From Chitinophagaceae bacterium UBA7600 (GTDB taxonomy: Bacteria > Bacteroidota > Bacteroidia > Chitinophagales > Chitinophagaceae): DNA of 64,000 nt. Where the stretch lies: NCBI GenBank assembly GCA_002478885.1, contig DLKC01000076.1:24854-88853 (forward strand). Direction: 5' to 3'. Both the position numbers and the translations under genes were made by a program. The notes beneath the pieces were generated by a model that did not search any database, was not told where the DNA came from, and saw only the letters and a program-made list of their open reading frames with translations. Positions 1 through 7,877 of this stretch are shown here, piece after piece. Each line of letters starts with the position of its first letter. The first letter of the stretch is position 1.

Positions 1-18
1 TCAGCCGGGCTCCAAAAA
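1..18 (-). repeat. tail of an intergenic repeat unit (R), cut by window edge
   Basis: The first bases read AGCCGGGCTCCAAAAA. This matches the CCGG-containing outer end of R-oriented units such as those near 34465 and 57464. The GTAC end would lie before the window. Confidence 0.5.
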
Positions 19-30
19 ATGTATCCGCAC

Positions 31-2334
31 TTATGCTTTATATATTTTAACGATAACTGATTTTGAAGCAGGAGTATTACTCGTATGCGCAACCGCATCA
101 ATATGCACCAATGCATTCGCTTCGGGAAAATAAGTCGCTACACATCGCTTTGCGATCGGCACAGGCACTACAATAAAATTTTGCACGCTGCGCATTTCTC
201 CGTTAAAATGGCTGCTGATGTTTACTACGTCGTGCCTTTGAAAACCTGCTTCCTTCATGTCATTTTCATGCATCATCACCACGCGCCGTTCGTTATGGAT
301 GCCACGATAGCGATCGTTCATACCATATACAGTGGTGTTAAACTGGTCGTGGCTTCGTATTGTCATCATGATGTATTCGCCGGTCTTCAGATTATTGCTG
401 TTCATGGGCAAAGCACTGAAATGTGCCTTGCCCGTTACGGTGTTAAATACCCGTTGTTTTGCGGCGTTAGGTAAGTAAAACCCGGATGGCTGTTTTATCC
501 GCTCATTATATTTTTCAAAACCCGGAATCGTTTTTTCCACCAAATCACGTATTAGGTTGTAGTCGTTTTCCAATGCACGCCAGTTCACGTTAAACCTGTC
601 GCCCAGTGTGGCATGGGCAAGCCTGCAAACGATCGATACTTCACTCAATAAGTGTTTCGATGGCGGATTCAACACGCCCTTGCTCATTTGCACAACACCC
701 ATGGAATTTTCGCAGCTTACAAATTGTGGCATGCCTTGTTGCATATCCGTGTCGGTACGACCCAAACAGGGCAATATAAGCGCCTGTCTTCCGTGTATTA
801 AATGGCTACGGTTCAGTTTTGTAGAAACGTGCACTGTAAGGTTTGTTTTGCGTAAGGCATCGGCAGTATAAAGAGTATCTGGCGCGGCAGACAAAAAATT
901 ACCGCCCATCGCGAAAAAAAGTTTCAGCCTGCCATCGTGCATGGCATTTATGCTGTTCACTACATCATAGCCATGATTTCTTGAGGTTTTAAATTGAAAG
1001 ACGTCTTCGAGTTTGTTGAGAAAACTATCCGGCGCAGATTCCCAAATGCCCATGGTTCTATCGCCCTGTACATTGCTATGGCCGCGTACCGGGCAAACAC
1101 CGGCACCCGGCTTTCCTATGCTTCCTTTTAGCAGCAACAGGTTTACGATCTCTTTGATATTATCAACGGCATTCTCATGCTGCGTTAATCCCATTGCCCA
1201 GCAAATGATAATCTTTTCTTTTTGCGCAATCATCTCCGCTGCTGCTTCAATCGCCGCTTTATCAACACCTGTTTGTGCTATGCAGGCATCAACTGAATGT
1301 TGTTTCAGCGATTTAATAAAATAGTCATAACCTGAAGTATGCGCCTCTATAAATGCACGATCGAAAACTGTTCCCGGCTGTTGTGTTTCTGCTTCCAGCA
1401 TCATCAGCATAATGGCTTTCAGCAGGGCAACATCTTCATTGATGCGCACCTGCAAAAAAAGATCTGCAAGTGCTGTTCCTCCTGATAACAATTTCCCCGG
1501 GTTTTGCGGGTTTGTGAAATGTAGCAGTCCCGGCTCTGGCAACGGATTTATTGCAATGATCTTTCCCCCGTTCTGTTTACATTTTTCCATTGCCGTTAAC
1601 ATGCGCGGATGATTGGTGCCGGGGTTTTGCCCGATCACGATCAGGAGTTCAGCATCATGAATGTCGTCGAGCGTTACTGTTCCTTTGCCTACACCGATCG
1701 TTTCGCTTAAAGCTTTGCCGCTGCTTTCATGGCACATGTTGCTGCAGTCGGGCAGGTTGTTTGTGCCCGTCATACGGACAAACAACTGGTACAGGAATGC
1801 AGCTTCGTTGCTCGTTCTGCCCGATGTATAAAACGCAGCCTCATCAGGGTTTGACAAGCTATTTATTTCAGCCGCGATCATTTTAAAAGCATTATCCCAG
1901 CCGATGGCAGTATAATGAGTAGCTCCTTCTTTTAGCAATAGCGGCTCCGCAAGCCGCCCTTTTTTACCGAGCTCAAAATCAGTCCATGTACCCATTTCTT
2001 CAACACTGTGCGTAGCAAAAAAATCAGCACCGATCGCTTTCTGCTGGGCTTCTTCCGCGATTGCCTTAATGCCATTTTCGCAGTATTCTCCTATTCGCGA
2101 TCGCTCATCATCGGGGTCGGGCCAGGCGCAGCCCGGGCAATCGAAACCTCCTTTCTGGTTCAATGCGAGGGAGCTTTTCAATGCATTGGCAACCGACATA
2201 TACTGCAGCATTTGTTTCATAGAAGAAAATACGGCAGGCAGTCCCGCCGCCTTGTTTTTAAAAGGAGTCTGGTGCAGCTTTTCCAAATGCAGAGGTGTAA
2301 GCGCTATATCGTTAAAATTTTTTTTAGCGGACAT
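31..2334 (-). CDS. FdhF/YdeP-family molybdopterin oxidoreductase
   Basis: This 767-residue cytoplasmic protein belongs to the formate-dehydrogenase-alpha-like YdeP family of bis-MGD enzymes. An N-terminal CPGCAWP motif (Cys66, Cys69) with Cys85 is the probable Fe-S region. SGRTSNEAAF (171-180) and SNMCHESSG follow; Cys201 sits where formate dehydrogenases carry the Mo-ligating Cys or Sec. The GHSNVQGDRT segment and a C-terminal dinucleotide-binding domain with RSHDQFNTTVYG are typical. Length matches the family (about 760). The physiological substrate of YdeP proteins is unsettled and formate activity is not shown. fdhD and mobA in the same window would supply its cofactor. The gene is last in a minus-strand series, separated from its neighbour by a repeat unit. 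Confidence 0.93.
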   Translation of the reverse strand: MSAKKNFNDIALTPLHLEKLHQTPFKNKAAGLPAVFSSMKQMLQYMSVANALKSSLALNQKGGFDCPGCAWPDPDDERSRIGEYCENGIKAIAEEAQQKAIGADFFATHSVEEMGTWTDFELGKKGRLAEPLLLKEGATHYTAIGWDNAFKMIAAEINSLSNPDEAAFYTSGRTSNEAAFLYQLFVRMTGTNNLPDCSNMCHESSGKALSETIGVGKGTVTLDDIHDAELLIVIGQNPGTNHPRMLTAMEKCKQNGGKIIAINPLPEPGLLHFTNPQNPGKLLSGGTALADLFLQVRINEDVALLKAIMLMMLEAETQQPGTVFDRAFIEAHTSGYDYFIKSLKQHSVDACIAQTGVDKAAIEAAAEMIAQKEKIIICWAMGLTQHENAVDNIKEIVNLLLLKGSIGKPGAGVCPVRGHSNVQGDRTMGIWESAPDSFLNKLEDVFQFKTSRNHGYDVVNSINAMHDGRLKLFFAMGGNFLSAAPDTLYTADALRKTNLTVHVSTKLNRSHLIHGRQALILPCLGRTDTDMQQGMPQFVSCENSMGVVQMSKGVLNPPSKHLLSEVSIVCRLAHATLGDRFNVNWRALENDYNLIRDLVEKTIPGFEKYNERIKQPSGFYLPNAAKQRVFNTVTGKAHFSALPMNSNNLKTGEYIMMTIRSHDQFNTTVYGMNDRYRGIHNERRVVMMHENDMKEAGFQRHDVVNISSHFNGEMRSVQNFIVVPVPIAKRCVATYFPEANALVHIDAVAHTSNTPASKSVIVKIYKA

Positions 2335-2386
2335 TGCACTAAGTTAAATATTGAATGCCATCTAATTTGCAGGAAGAAATTATTAG

Positions 2387-2438
2387 GGGCCTGGCTACAT
2401 AGCTGCCATTAGGCTTTGCTTGCGTCGCACCCTTCAAC
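2387..2438 (+). repeat. intergenic repeat unit, short form, F
   Basis: The core TTGCGTCGCAC lies at 2420-2430, and a GGCCTGGC outer end lies near 2390. The unit fills most of the gap between two minus-strand genes. Confidence 0.8.
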
Positions 2439-2492
2439 GGAGGTGCCGCTGTGAAGCAGAGTGAGGTTGTTTTTGCTCAACCTTGTTATTGG

Positions 2493-2786
2493 TTATTTTT
2501 TAAAGTCCAATCCCGCTGCCTTAAGTGCCTCGCGCAATTTGGGGATAGAAGAAGGACCGATGCCATGCAGTGATAATATTTCTTTTTCTGTGTAGGCGGC
2601 AAGCTGTGCTACATTGCCAATGCCTTTGTTCTCCAATGCACGCCTTGCCGGGGCACCTAATAGAGACAATAATCCATCCGCCGGTTTTCTTTCCTGCTCA
2701 CATACCGGGCACACCGGGCAATCGCTGCTTTTATAATATTGATGCCCTTTGCTACAGGTGCGTAATTGTTTTTTTGTGGTTGGCAT
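2493..2786 (-). CDS. small zinc-ribbon / helix-hairpin-helix protein (RNAP alpha-CTD-like)
   Basis: This is a 97-residue protein. The N-terminus has cysteines 11, 23, 26 and 29 plus His15, a plausible zinc ribbon. Residues about 42-97 resemble the helix-hairpin-helix fold of the RNA polymerase alpha C-terminal domain (ALENKGIGNVAQLAAYTE, then LHGIGPSSIPKLREAL). Such small proteins are common in Bacteroidota and are annotated from the alpha-CTD match; a nucleic-acid-binding role is inference. It sits between the YdeP-like oxidoreductase and a DUF1801 gene, all on the minus strand, with no visible link to molybdenum metabolism. Confidence 0.8.
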   Translation of the reverse strand: MPTTKKQLRTCSKGHQYYKSSDCPVCPVCEQERKPADGLLSLLGAPARRALENKGIGNVAQLAAYTEKEILSLHGIGPSSIPKLREALKAAGLDFKK

Positions 2787-2840
2787 TGTTCACGGTTGAA
2801 GATTTCTGTACAGGAGCAGGTAATAATGAGTTGATAATGA

Positions 2841-3212
2841 TCATTTTTTCTTTACTGCCTTCGCATCAACTTGCTGTAAACGGTACTGTACCATCTTTTT
2901 CACGAGAGCGGTAGGAATTTTTCTGTCATAAGGAAATTGCACAGCGCCTTTCGATGACTGATACGAAGAAAGCTCTTCTGCAAAAGCTTTTAGCGGCCCC
3001 GGAGTGGGGTAAAAGCCCGTGTGTTCCTTGTTGGCTGCGTAATACACAAGCACGGCGCCCTGTTTAAAAGCGGGCATGTTATAGCTGATGACTTCCTCTG
3101 CCTTCGGCACTACTTGCTTTATTGTCTTCCTGAGACCTTCGAGGATAGCTTTGATATTTTCCGGCTGATCGGATAGGTATTCATCAACGGTGAGATATTT
3201 CTTTGATTGCAT
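2841..3212 (-). CDS. DUF1801 (YdhG-like) protein
   Basis: This 123-residue protein matches the DUF1801 / YdhG family. The diagnostic run is AEEVISYNMPAFKQGAVLVY followed by HTGFYPTPGPLKAF and a C-terminal KGAVQFPYDRKIP segment. Some relatives are called intracellular iron chaperones on the basis of a frataxin-like fold, but enzymatic function is not established. It ends in a lysine-rich tail. It lies 54 bp upstream of the small zinc-ribbon gene and could be co-transcribed with it. Confidence 0.85.
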   Translation of the reverse strand: MQSKKYLTVDEYLSDQPENIKAILEGLRKTIKQVVPKAEEVISYNMPAFKQGAVLVYYAANKEHTGFYPTPGPLKAFAEELSSYQSSKGAVQFPYDRKIPTALVKKMVQYRLQQVDAKAVKKK

Positions 3213-3249
3213 GGCAGTGATTATTTATTGCTCAGAATTGTTTAAACGC

Positions 3250-3302
3250 TGAAGAGTGCGACGCAACCGGCGTTGCCACGGTTACTGCAGCCCGGATCAA
3301 AA
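3250..3302 (-). repeat. intergenic repeat unit, short form, R
   Basis: The core complement GTGCGACGCAA lies at 3256-3266 and the outer end CCCGGATCAAAAA at about 3290-3302. The unit fills the gap between two minus-strand genes. Confidence 0.8.
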
Positions 3303-3305
3303 AAG

Positions 3306-3683
3306 TCAACAGGCGTTGTTGGTATTCTTACCGGCCAGTTCGGCAAACGTATCACTCTTATCTTCGTCGGTCCTGTCTTTACTGGGAAAGTCTTTTTCAA
3401 TACTCATCTTTAACTTTTCGTCGCCAAACTGCACGGTGTGGTAAATGCCAACCTCATCCGTTGTCATCCACGTTGAAGCGATGCCTGCAGGAATGCCCAC
3501 CATCACCGAGTTGCCCGAGAATGTTGCTGTTGGTTCCTGTGTGTTGGTAATCCGGAGTTCAAAAGTTAGCGCGGCACCGGGGAACGAAATGGATCTTTTT
3601 ACAGCATTCTTATGCTGCAGTTTTTCAATATCTGATTTGCGAAGCCTGTAGCGAATGGAATTTTTATCGATGCGCACTTTCAT
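3306..3683 (-). CDS. conserved hypothetical protein (DUF7009-like)
   Basis: This is a 125-residue protein starting MKVRIDKNSIRYRLRKSDIE. That opening resembles a small Bacteroidota family annotated DUF7009, often found next to fdhD or molybdenum genes. No signal peptide, membrane segment or catalytic motif is visible. The C-terminus is acidic then Asn-rich and ends in Cys. Its position between fdhD and the DUF1801 gene on the same strand fits an accessory role in the molybdoenzyme cluster, but that is inference from position only. Confidence 0.7.
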   Translation of the reverse strand: MKVRIDKNSIRYRLRKSDIEKLQHKNAVKRSISFPGAALTFELRITNTQEPTATFSGNSVMVGIPAGIASTWMTTDEVGIYHTVQFGDEKLKMSIEKDFPSKDRTDEDKSDTFAELAGKNTNNAC

Positions 3684-3779
3684 AGAAAAATATTTGTGGC
3701 AAGTTATAATAAATGTGTTTTCGATTTAATTTTTAATTGTTGGTACCCGTGTCTCAAAATTGTATGCCCGCATTGTTCT

Positions 3780-4592
3780 TTAGCCAATGATTTCTTCTAT
3801 TCGGTTGTAAACATTAAAGCCTGTTTCTTTCATAAATCCAATAACCGCAATGCTATTTTCTTTTGCGATCGCAATGGCGAGGCTCGTTGGCGCACCGATC
3901 GATACAATTGCCGGAATGCCTGCTGCCACTGCTTTCTGCACAAGTTCGTAACCTAGCCTTCCGCTGAATAATACGATGTGATGGGAGAGTGGCAACACAT
4001 GCTGCTGCAGCATGGCGCCCACAAGTTTATCCATCGCGTTATGCCGCCCAACGTCTTCGCTTATGTGCAGCAGCGTTCCGTTTGAAGTAAATAAAGCGAC
4101 GGCATGTGCGCCGCCCGTTGTTGCAAAAAGGCTTTGTGCATTGTTTAATTGCGGCAGCATTTTTTTTAAAACAGCTGTGTGAAGCCTGAAGTCATTGCCC
4201 GCTGCATTTTGTGATTGACCGGGAACAGCAATAACTGCTTTTCCGCAATAGCCGCATGCCGATGAAGTAACAAAATTTCGCTTCTGTGTAACCGTGTCAA
4301 ACACTACATGTGGTGCTAGTGCTGCAATCAAAGTATTCTCATCGGTATGTTTTAACGATGCGATATCGCTGGCTTTTGTTATAATGCCTTCGCCAAAAAG
4401 AAAACCGGCTACAAGATGTTCATCGTCGCCGGGTGTGCGCATAGTTACCGAAAGAGTTTCTGTTTTGCGTTCGTGCTCCGGGCCATGAACCAACAAAATC
4501 TGCAGCGGTGTTTCCTCGATCAACACATCTTCTTTTTGTGAAAAAGATGTTGCATTGAAACGGGTTATATAAATGCGTTTTGTTCCTTCCAT
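3780..4592 (-). CDS. fdhD: FdhD, sulfurtransferase for bis-MGD cofactor
   Basis: FdhD transfers sulfur from a cysteine desulfurase to the bis-MGD cofactor, which formate-dehydrogenase-type enzymes need. The 270-residue protein has the hallmark SACGYCGK motif with the active CxxC pair at Cys113 and Cys116. It also has GEDxHNA-like sequence (SEDVGRHNAMDKLVGAML) and SGRLGYELVQKAVAAGIPAIVSIGAPTSLAI, all typical. Length is normal. The YdeP-like oxidoreductase on the same strand is its probable client. A repeat unit separates it from the upstream coxE. Confidence 0.95.
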   Translation of the reverse strand: MEGTKRIYITRFNATSFSQKEDVLIEETPLQILLVHGPEHERKTETLSVTMRTPGDDEHLVAGFLFGEGIITKASDIASLKHTDENTLIAALAPHVVFDTVTQKRNFVTSSACGYCGKAVIAVPGQSQNAAGNDFRLHTAVLKKMLPQLNNAQSLFATTGGAHAVALFTSNGTLLHISEDVGRHNAMDKLVGAMLQQHVLPLSHHIVLFSGRLGYELVQKAVAAGIPAIVSIGAPTSLAIAIAKENSIAVIGFMKETGFNVYNRIEEIIG

Positions 4593-4608
4593 GTGATTTT
4601 AAATTTTT

Positions 4609-4660
4609 AGCCGGGCAGTTGAACAGTAATAATGCTTTGCTTGCGTCGCACAGTTGTACT
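4609..4660 (+). repeat. intergenic repeat unit, short form, F
   Basis: The outer end AGCCGGGCAGTTGAACAG starts at about 4609. The core TTGCGTCGCAC is at 4641-4651, followed by AGTTGTACTG. It lies between coxE and fdhD. Confidence 0.8.
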
Positions 4661-4674
4661 GTTGTGCTTCGTGG

Positions 4675-5799
4675 CTACAACCAATTGCCGAGCCGCTTCA
4701 GGCTTTCAGCGTTATGAACTGCAGCAAAAATATCGGTAAAAGGTAATGCTGCACGCATGCCCGCCACTTGTGGCTTGTAATCTTCATAACCAGCCAGCGG
4801 ATTAAGCCAGATCAGTTTTCTGCATATTTTATGAATGCGCTCCATGCTCTCTTTCAGCAGTTCAGTATCGCCGGCATCCCACCCGTCGCTCATCATAATA
4901 ACGATTGTTTTTTTGTCAATTACCCTGGGCGCAAACTCCTGTACAAACTCGTGAAGGCTTTTGCCAATTCTTGTGCCTCCGTTCCAACCTTCGTTTTTAT
5001 TACTTAATATTTTCAAGGCGTCGTGAAAATCATTTTGCCTCAACAACGCAGTAATATGATGCAGTGATGTGCTGAACGCAAATGTTTCAACGCGTCGGTA
5101 TACATGTTGAAACGCATACATAAACTGCAACAGAAAGCCGGCATACAATTCCATCGACCGGCTGACATCACATATCAAAACAAGTTTTGTGCGGTTACGT
5201 TTTGGGTTGCGGTAGGCTAGTTCAAGTAATTCGCCGCCGCGGCGCATGTTACGCCTGAGTGTTCTGCGCAGGTCAGGCAGATTTATTTTATTGCTTTTTT
5301 CATAACGCCTGCCTGCTTTGGCCGCAAGTTTTTTTGATAAAGCTTTGATCAGCCTGAGCAGCTCGTCTATTTCATCATCAGGTATGTTTGCAAAGTTTTT
5401 TTTCGATAAACTTTCATTGCTGCTGTACGAGGCCACTTTCTCCTCTTCGTCGTTTTTGTTGCCGTTGAGCCATGCTTTAAGAGATTTAAAAGAAGCATCT
5501 TTATCTTTTGGTTTCAGCACTTGTTCCCGGACAGTTTTTACTTTGGAATCAACTGCCTCACCGATTTGTTTCCAATACGAATTAAAAAGCTGCTCAAATT
5601 CCTGTAGCTGGCTTTTGGTTTTGCATAACACCGATTTTAAAGCAAGCCTGAAAATGTCTCTGTTGCTGTAGTCGATAAAGGTCAAGGCCTCCAGTGCTGT
5701 TGCCTCATCCTGGACACCCAATACAAATCCTTTTTGCCGCAGGTAACGGCAAAACTGAACAATGTTCTTTGATAGAGATGTCTGGCGTGTAATAAGCAT
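4675..5799 (-). CDS. coxE: CoxE-like VWA-domain protein
   Basis: This 374-residue protein belongs to the CoxE/YehP-like von Willebrand factor A family, which acts with a MoxR-type AAA+ ATPase in maturing the Mo/Cu CO dehydrogenase active site. The MIDAS motif DVSRS starts at Asp211. Further metal-site features are NGGTRIGKSLHEF and IVIMMSDGWDAGD. The N-terminal 190 residues are helical and charged, as in relatives. It directly follows coxD (54 bp gap) on the same strand. The pair and the upstream coxSLM genes form the expected maturation module. Confidence 0.92.
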   Translation of the reverse strand: MLITRQTSLSKNIVQFCRYLRQKGFVLGVQDEATALEALTFIDYSNRDIFRLALKSVLCKTKSQLQEFEQLFNSYWKQIGEAVDSKVKTVREQVLKPKDKDASFKSLKAWLNGNKNDEEEKVASYSSNESLSKKNFANIPDDEIDELLRLIKALSKKLAAKAGRRYEKSNKINLPDLRRTLRRNMRRGGELLELAYRNPKRNRTKLVLICDVSRSMELYAGFLLQFMYAFQHVYRRVETFAFSTSLHHITALLRQNDFHDALKILSNKNEGWNGGTRIGKSLHEFVQEFAPRVIDKKTIVIMMSDGWDAGDTELLKESMERIHKICRKLIWLNPLAGYEDYKPQVAGMRAALPFTDIFAAVHNAESLKRLGNWL

Positions 5800-5853
5800 T
5801 TTACCAGTATGAATAGTTTGTTGCCAGTTAATGGCAATAGATGTTACTACAGT

Positions 5854-6741
5854 CTAACCAATTTTAGAAATAATGCCTGTCTTTTCCATCAACTCGCTGA
5901 GCGACATTTGCACATGTCTTGTATCTCTCCAATCTTTCAAAACAACACCGAGCGTTTGTTCAATAATGGTTTTGTCGAGGTGGTCAATATGCAAGCCAGA
6001 CAATGCCAAAGCCCAGTCCAATGTTTCTGCAACGCCGGGCGTTTTCTCGAGCTGTAATTTTCTAAGCTCCTGCATGAATGAACAAATTTGTTCTCCAAGC
6101 TTATTGTCAATCTCAGGTACTTTGCTTTTTACAATCAGCCATTCTTTTTCAAACTCAGGGTAATCGATATACAGGTAAAGACAGCGCCGGCGCAACGCCT
6201 CACTTAATTCCCTTGTGCGGTTGCCGGTCAAAATCACCTGCGGAATATTTGTTGCTTTTATCGTGCCAATCTCCGGAATAGTTATTTGCCAGTCGCTCAG
6301 CACTTCAAGTAAAAAGCTTTCAAACTCTTCGTCGCTTCGGTCAATCTCGTCGATAAGCAGCACGGGCCTTTTGTCATGTGTTATGGCCTGCAGCAGCGGC
6401 CGTTTCATCAGGAATGCATCGCTAAAGATTGTTTTCTCTTTGTCGCCAACACTCTCGTTGTTATGTTCAACCATTTTTAAATGCAGTAATTGCCGTTGAT
6501 AGTTCCATTCATACAAAGCGTGCGTGGCATCGAGCCCTTCATAACATTGTAGCCTTATCATATCAGTTTGCAGGGCTTTTGCCATCACTTTTGCGATCTC
6601 TGTTTTACCAACGCCCGCCGGGCCTTCTACAAGCAATGGCTTGCTTAGTTGAATGGAGAGGTACAACGACATTGCCACTGCATCATCCGTAATATAGCCC
6701 TGCTCGTTCAGCATTTTTTTTATGTCGGTCAATTGTATCAT
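5854..6741 (-). CDS. coxD: CoxD-like MoxR-family AAA+ ATPase
   Basis: This 295-residue AAA+ ATPase has Walker A GPAGVGKT at residues 40-47, Walker B VLLIDEID at 127-134, and a sensor-1-like VILTGNRTRELSEALRRRC. Members of the MoxR/CoxD group act as chaperones that remodel metalloenzymes, here probably inserting sulfur or metal into the CoxL-type active site together with CoxE. coxE follows after 54 bp. Upstream, a hairpin terminator and a repeat unit separate it from coxM, so coxD-coxE may have their own promoter. Confidence 0.93.
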   Translation of the reverse strand: MIQLTDIKKMLNEQGYITDDAVAMSLYLSIQLSKPLLVEGPAGVGKTEIAKVMAKALQTDMIRLQCYEGLDATHALYEWNYQRQLLHLKMVEHNNESVGDKEKTIFSDAFLMKRPLLQAITHDKRPVLLIDEIDRSDEEFESFLLEVLSDWQITIPEIGTIKATNIPQVILTGNRTRELSEALRRRCLYLYIDYPEFEKEWLIVKSKVPEIDNKLGEQICSFMQELRKLQLEKTPGVAETLDWALALSGLHIDHLDKTIIEQTLGVVLKDWRDTRHVQMSLSELMEKTGIISKIG

Positions 6742-6781
6742 TCGGTCGTTATTTTTCCAGGCAATAAATATAATTTTTTTG

Positions 6782-6832
6782 TCCCGGCTTTAAAGCATTA
6801 CATCAGCTTTCGTTGCGTCGCACTCTTGTACT
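6782..6832 (+). repeat. intergenic repeat unit, short form, F
   Basis: The unit starts with TCCCGGCTTTAAAG. The core is at 6813-6823, followed by TCTTGTAC. It is a good match to the consensus over its full length and lies between coxM and coxD. Confidence 0.85.
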
Positions 6833-6873
6833 TTTTGAACAATGGGCGGCACGGAAACCATGCGAACAAAAAC

Positions 6874-6905
6874 AAAACAAGGCGGTATCAATACCACCTT
6901 GTTTT
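6874..6905 (-). terminator. rho-independent-like terminator after coxM
   Basis: There is a 15-position stem with one mismatch: AAAACAAGG-C-GGTAT at 6874-6888 pairs with ATACC-A-CCTTGTTTT at 6891-6905 around a 2-nt loop. On the minus strand the hairpin is followed by TTTTGTTTTTG, placing a U-rich tail just past the coxM stop. Confidence 0.75.
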
Positions 6906-6926
6906 GGATGTTTTGCAGCAAGTGCT

Positions 6927-7736
6927 TTATGCAACAGCCTCCAAAGCTTTTCTCAAATACACTTTGGCCAGATGTTTACGGTATTCTTCTGAAGCGAAAT
7001 GATCGCTCATGACAGTGATGCCTTCTGCTGCCGCTGTAACTGCAGCTTCAATTGACGCGGCTGATTCTGCGGCTGAATCCCGGAAGGGAACTTCTCCGAC
7101 ACCCGTAAAAGCGATGTTGATTTTGCCATCTGCCTTTTTCATTATAGCACAACCAACAATCGCAAATCTTGAGGCGGGCTGTGAAAATTTCTGGTAGCTC
7201 GTTTTGGTGCCTTCAGCAGGAACAGGTATGCGGACTTCTGTGATGATCTCGCCATCTTCCAGCGCAGTAGTAAACAAGCCCTGGAAAAAATCCACGGCGG
7301 CAACTCTGCGGCTGCCGCTGCTACCTTTGGTTATGATGGCAGCATCTGCTGCCAGTACTAACGCGCCCCAATCGGCAGCGGGATCTGCATGGGCAAGGCT
7401 TCCACCGATGGTGCCGTGATTGCGGACCTGCACATCGCCAATGAGTGCAGCGGCTGTTGCGAAAAATGGCAGTTTACTTTTAATAAGATCATCGGAGGCT
7501 ATAGTGCCATGTGTTGTGCCGGCACCGATAACTATTTCTCCATCTTCTTCTTTAATGCCTTTCAACGCATCGATCTTTGAAATGTCAACCAATTTTGCAG
7601 GTTGGTTTAAACGGAGTTTCATAGCTGGAAGCAGGCTATGCCCACCGGCCAGTATTTTTCCATCACCTGATGACAGGGCTGCAATTGCCTCATCAACGGT
7701 GACTGCTCTTTGATAATCGAATGCAACTGGTATCAT
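6927..7736 (-). CDS. coxM: CoxM-like FAD-binding medium subunit
   Basis: This 269-residue medium subunit belongs to the xanthine oxidase / CO dehydrogenase family and binds FAD, passing electrons from the 2Fe-2S subunit. The two FAD signatures are AGGHS at residues 30-34 and TIGGS at 109-113, the latter followed by AHADPAADWGAL. Length is close to the usual 270-290. It lies downstream of coxL with a repeat unit between them and ends just before a strong terminator. The subunit order S-L-M differs from the M-S-L order of classical CO dehydrogenase operons. Confidence 0.93.
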   Translation of the reverse strand: MIPVAFDYQRAVTVDEAIAALSSGDGKILAGGHSLLPAMKLRLNQPAKLVDISKIDALKGIKEEDGEIVIGAGTTHGTIASDDLIKSKLPFFATAAALIGDVQVRNHGTIGGSLAHADPAADWGALVLAADAAIITKGSSGSRRVAAVDFFQGLFTTALEDGEIITEVRIPVPAEGTKTSYQKFSQPASRFAIVGCAIMKKADGKINIAFTGVGEVPFRDSAAESAASIEAAVTAAAEGITVMSDHFASEEYRKHLAKVYLRKALEAVA

Positions 7737-7796
7737 AATAACTGAATAATTAAAAATGAATAATTACAATTTTAAAAGCTGAATAATGAACTGCGA

Positions 7797-7846
7797 GTAC
7801 AAGAGTGCGACGCAACGATGTTTAATGCCTGCACTGTTGCCCGGCC
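7797..7846 (-). repeat. intergenic repeat unit, short form, R
   Basis: GTACAAGAGTGCGACGCAAC is at 7797-7816 with the core at 7805-7815. The outer end GCCCGGCCC is near 7839. It lies between coxL and coxM. Confidence 0.85.
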
Positions 7847-7877
7847 CATTATGATTCAACTTTATTTTAAAGAACTG

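Noticed and set aside
85..474. 129-residue plus-strand open frame
   Set aside because: It lies opposite the well-conserved YdeP-like gene and has no recognisable content.
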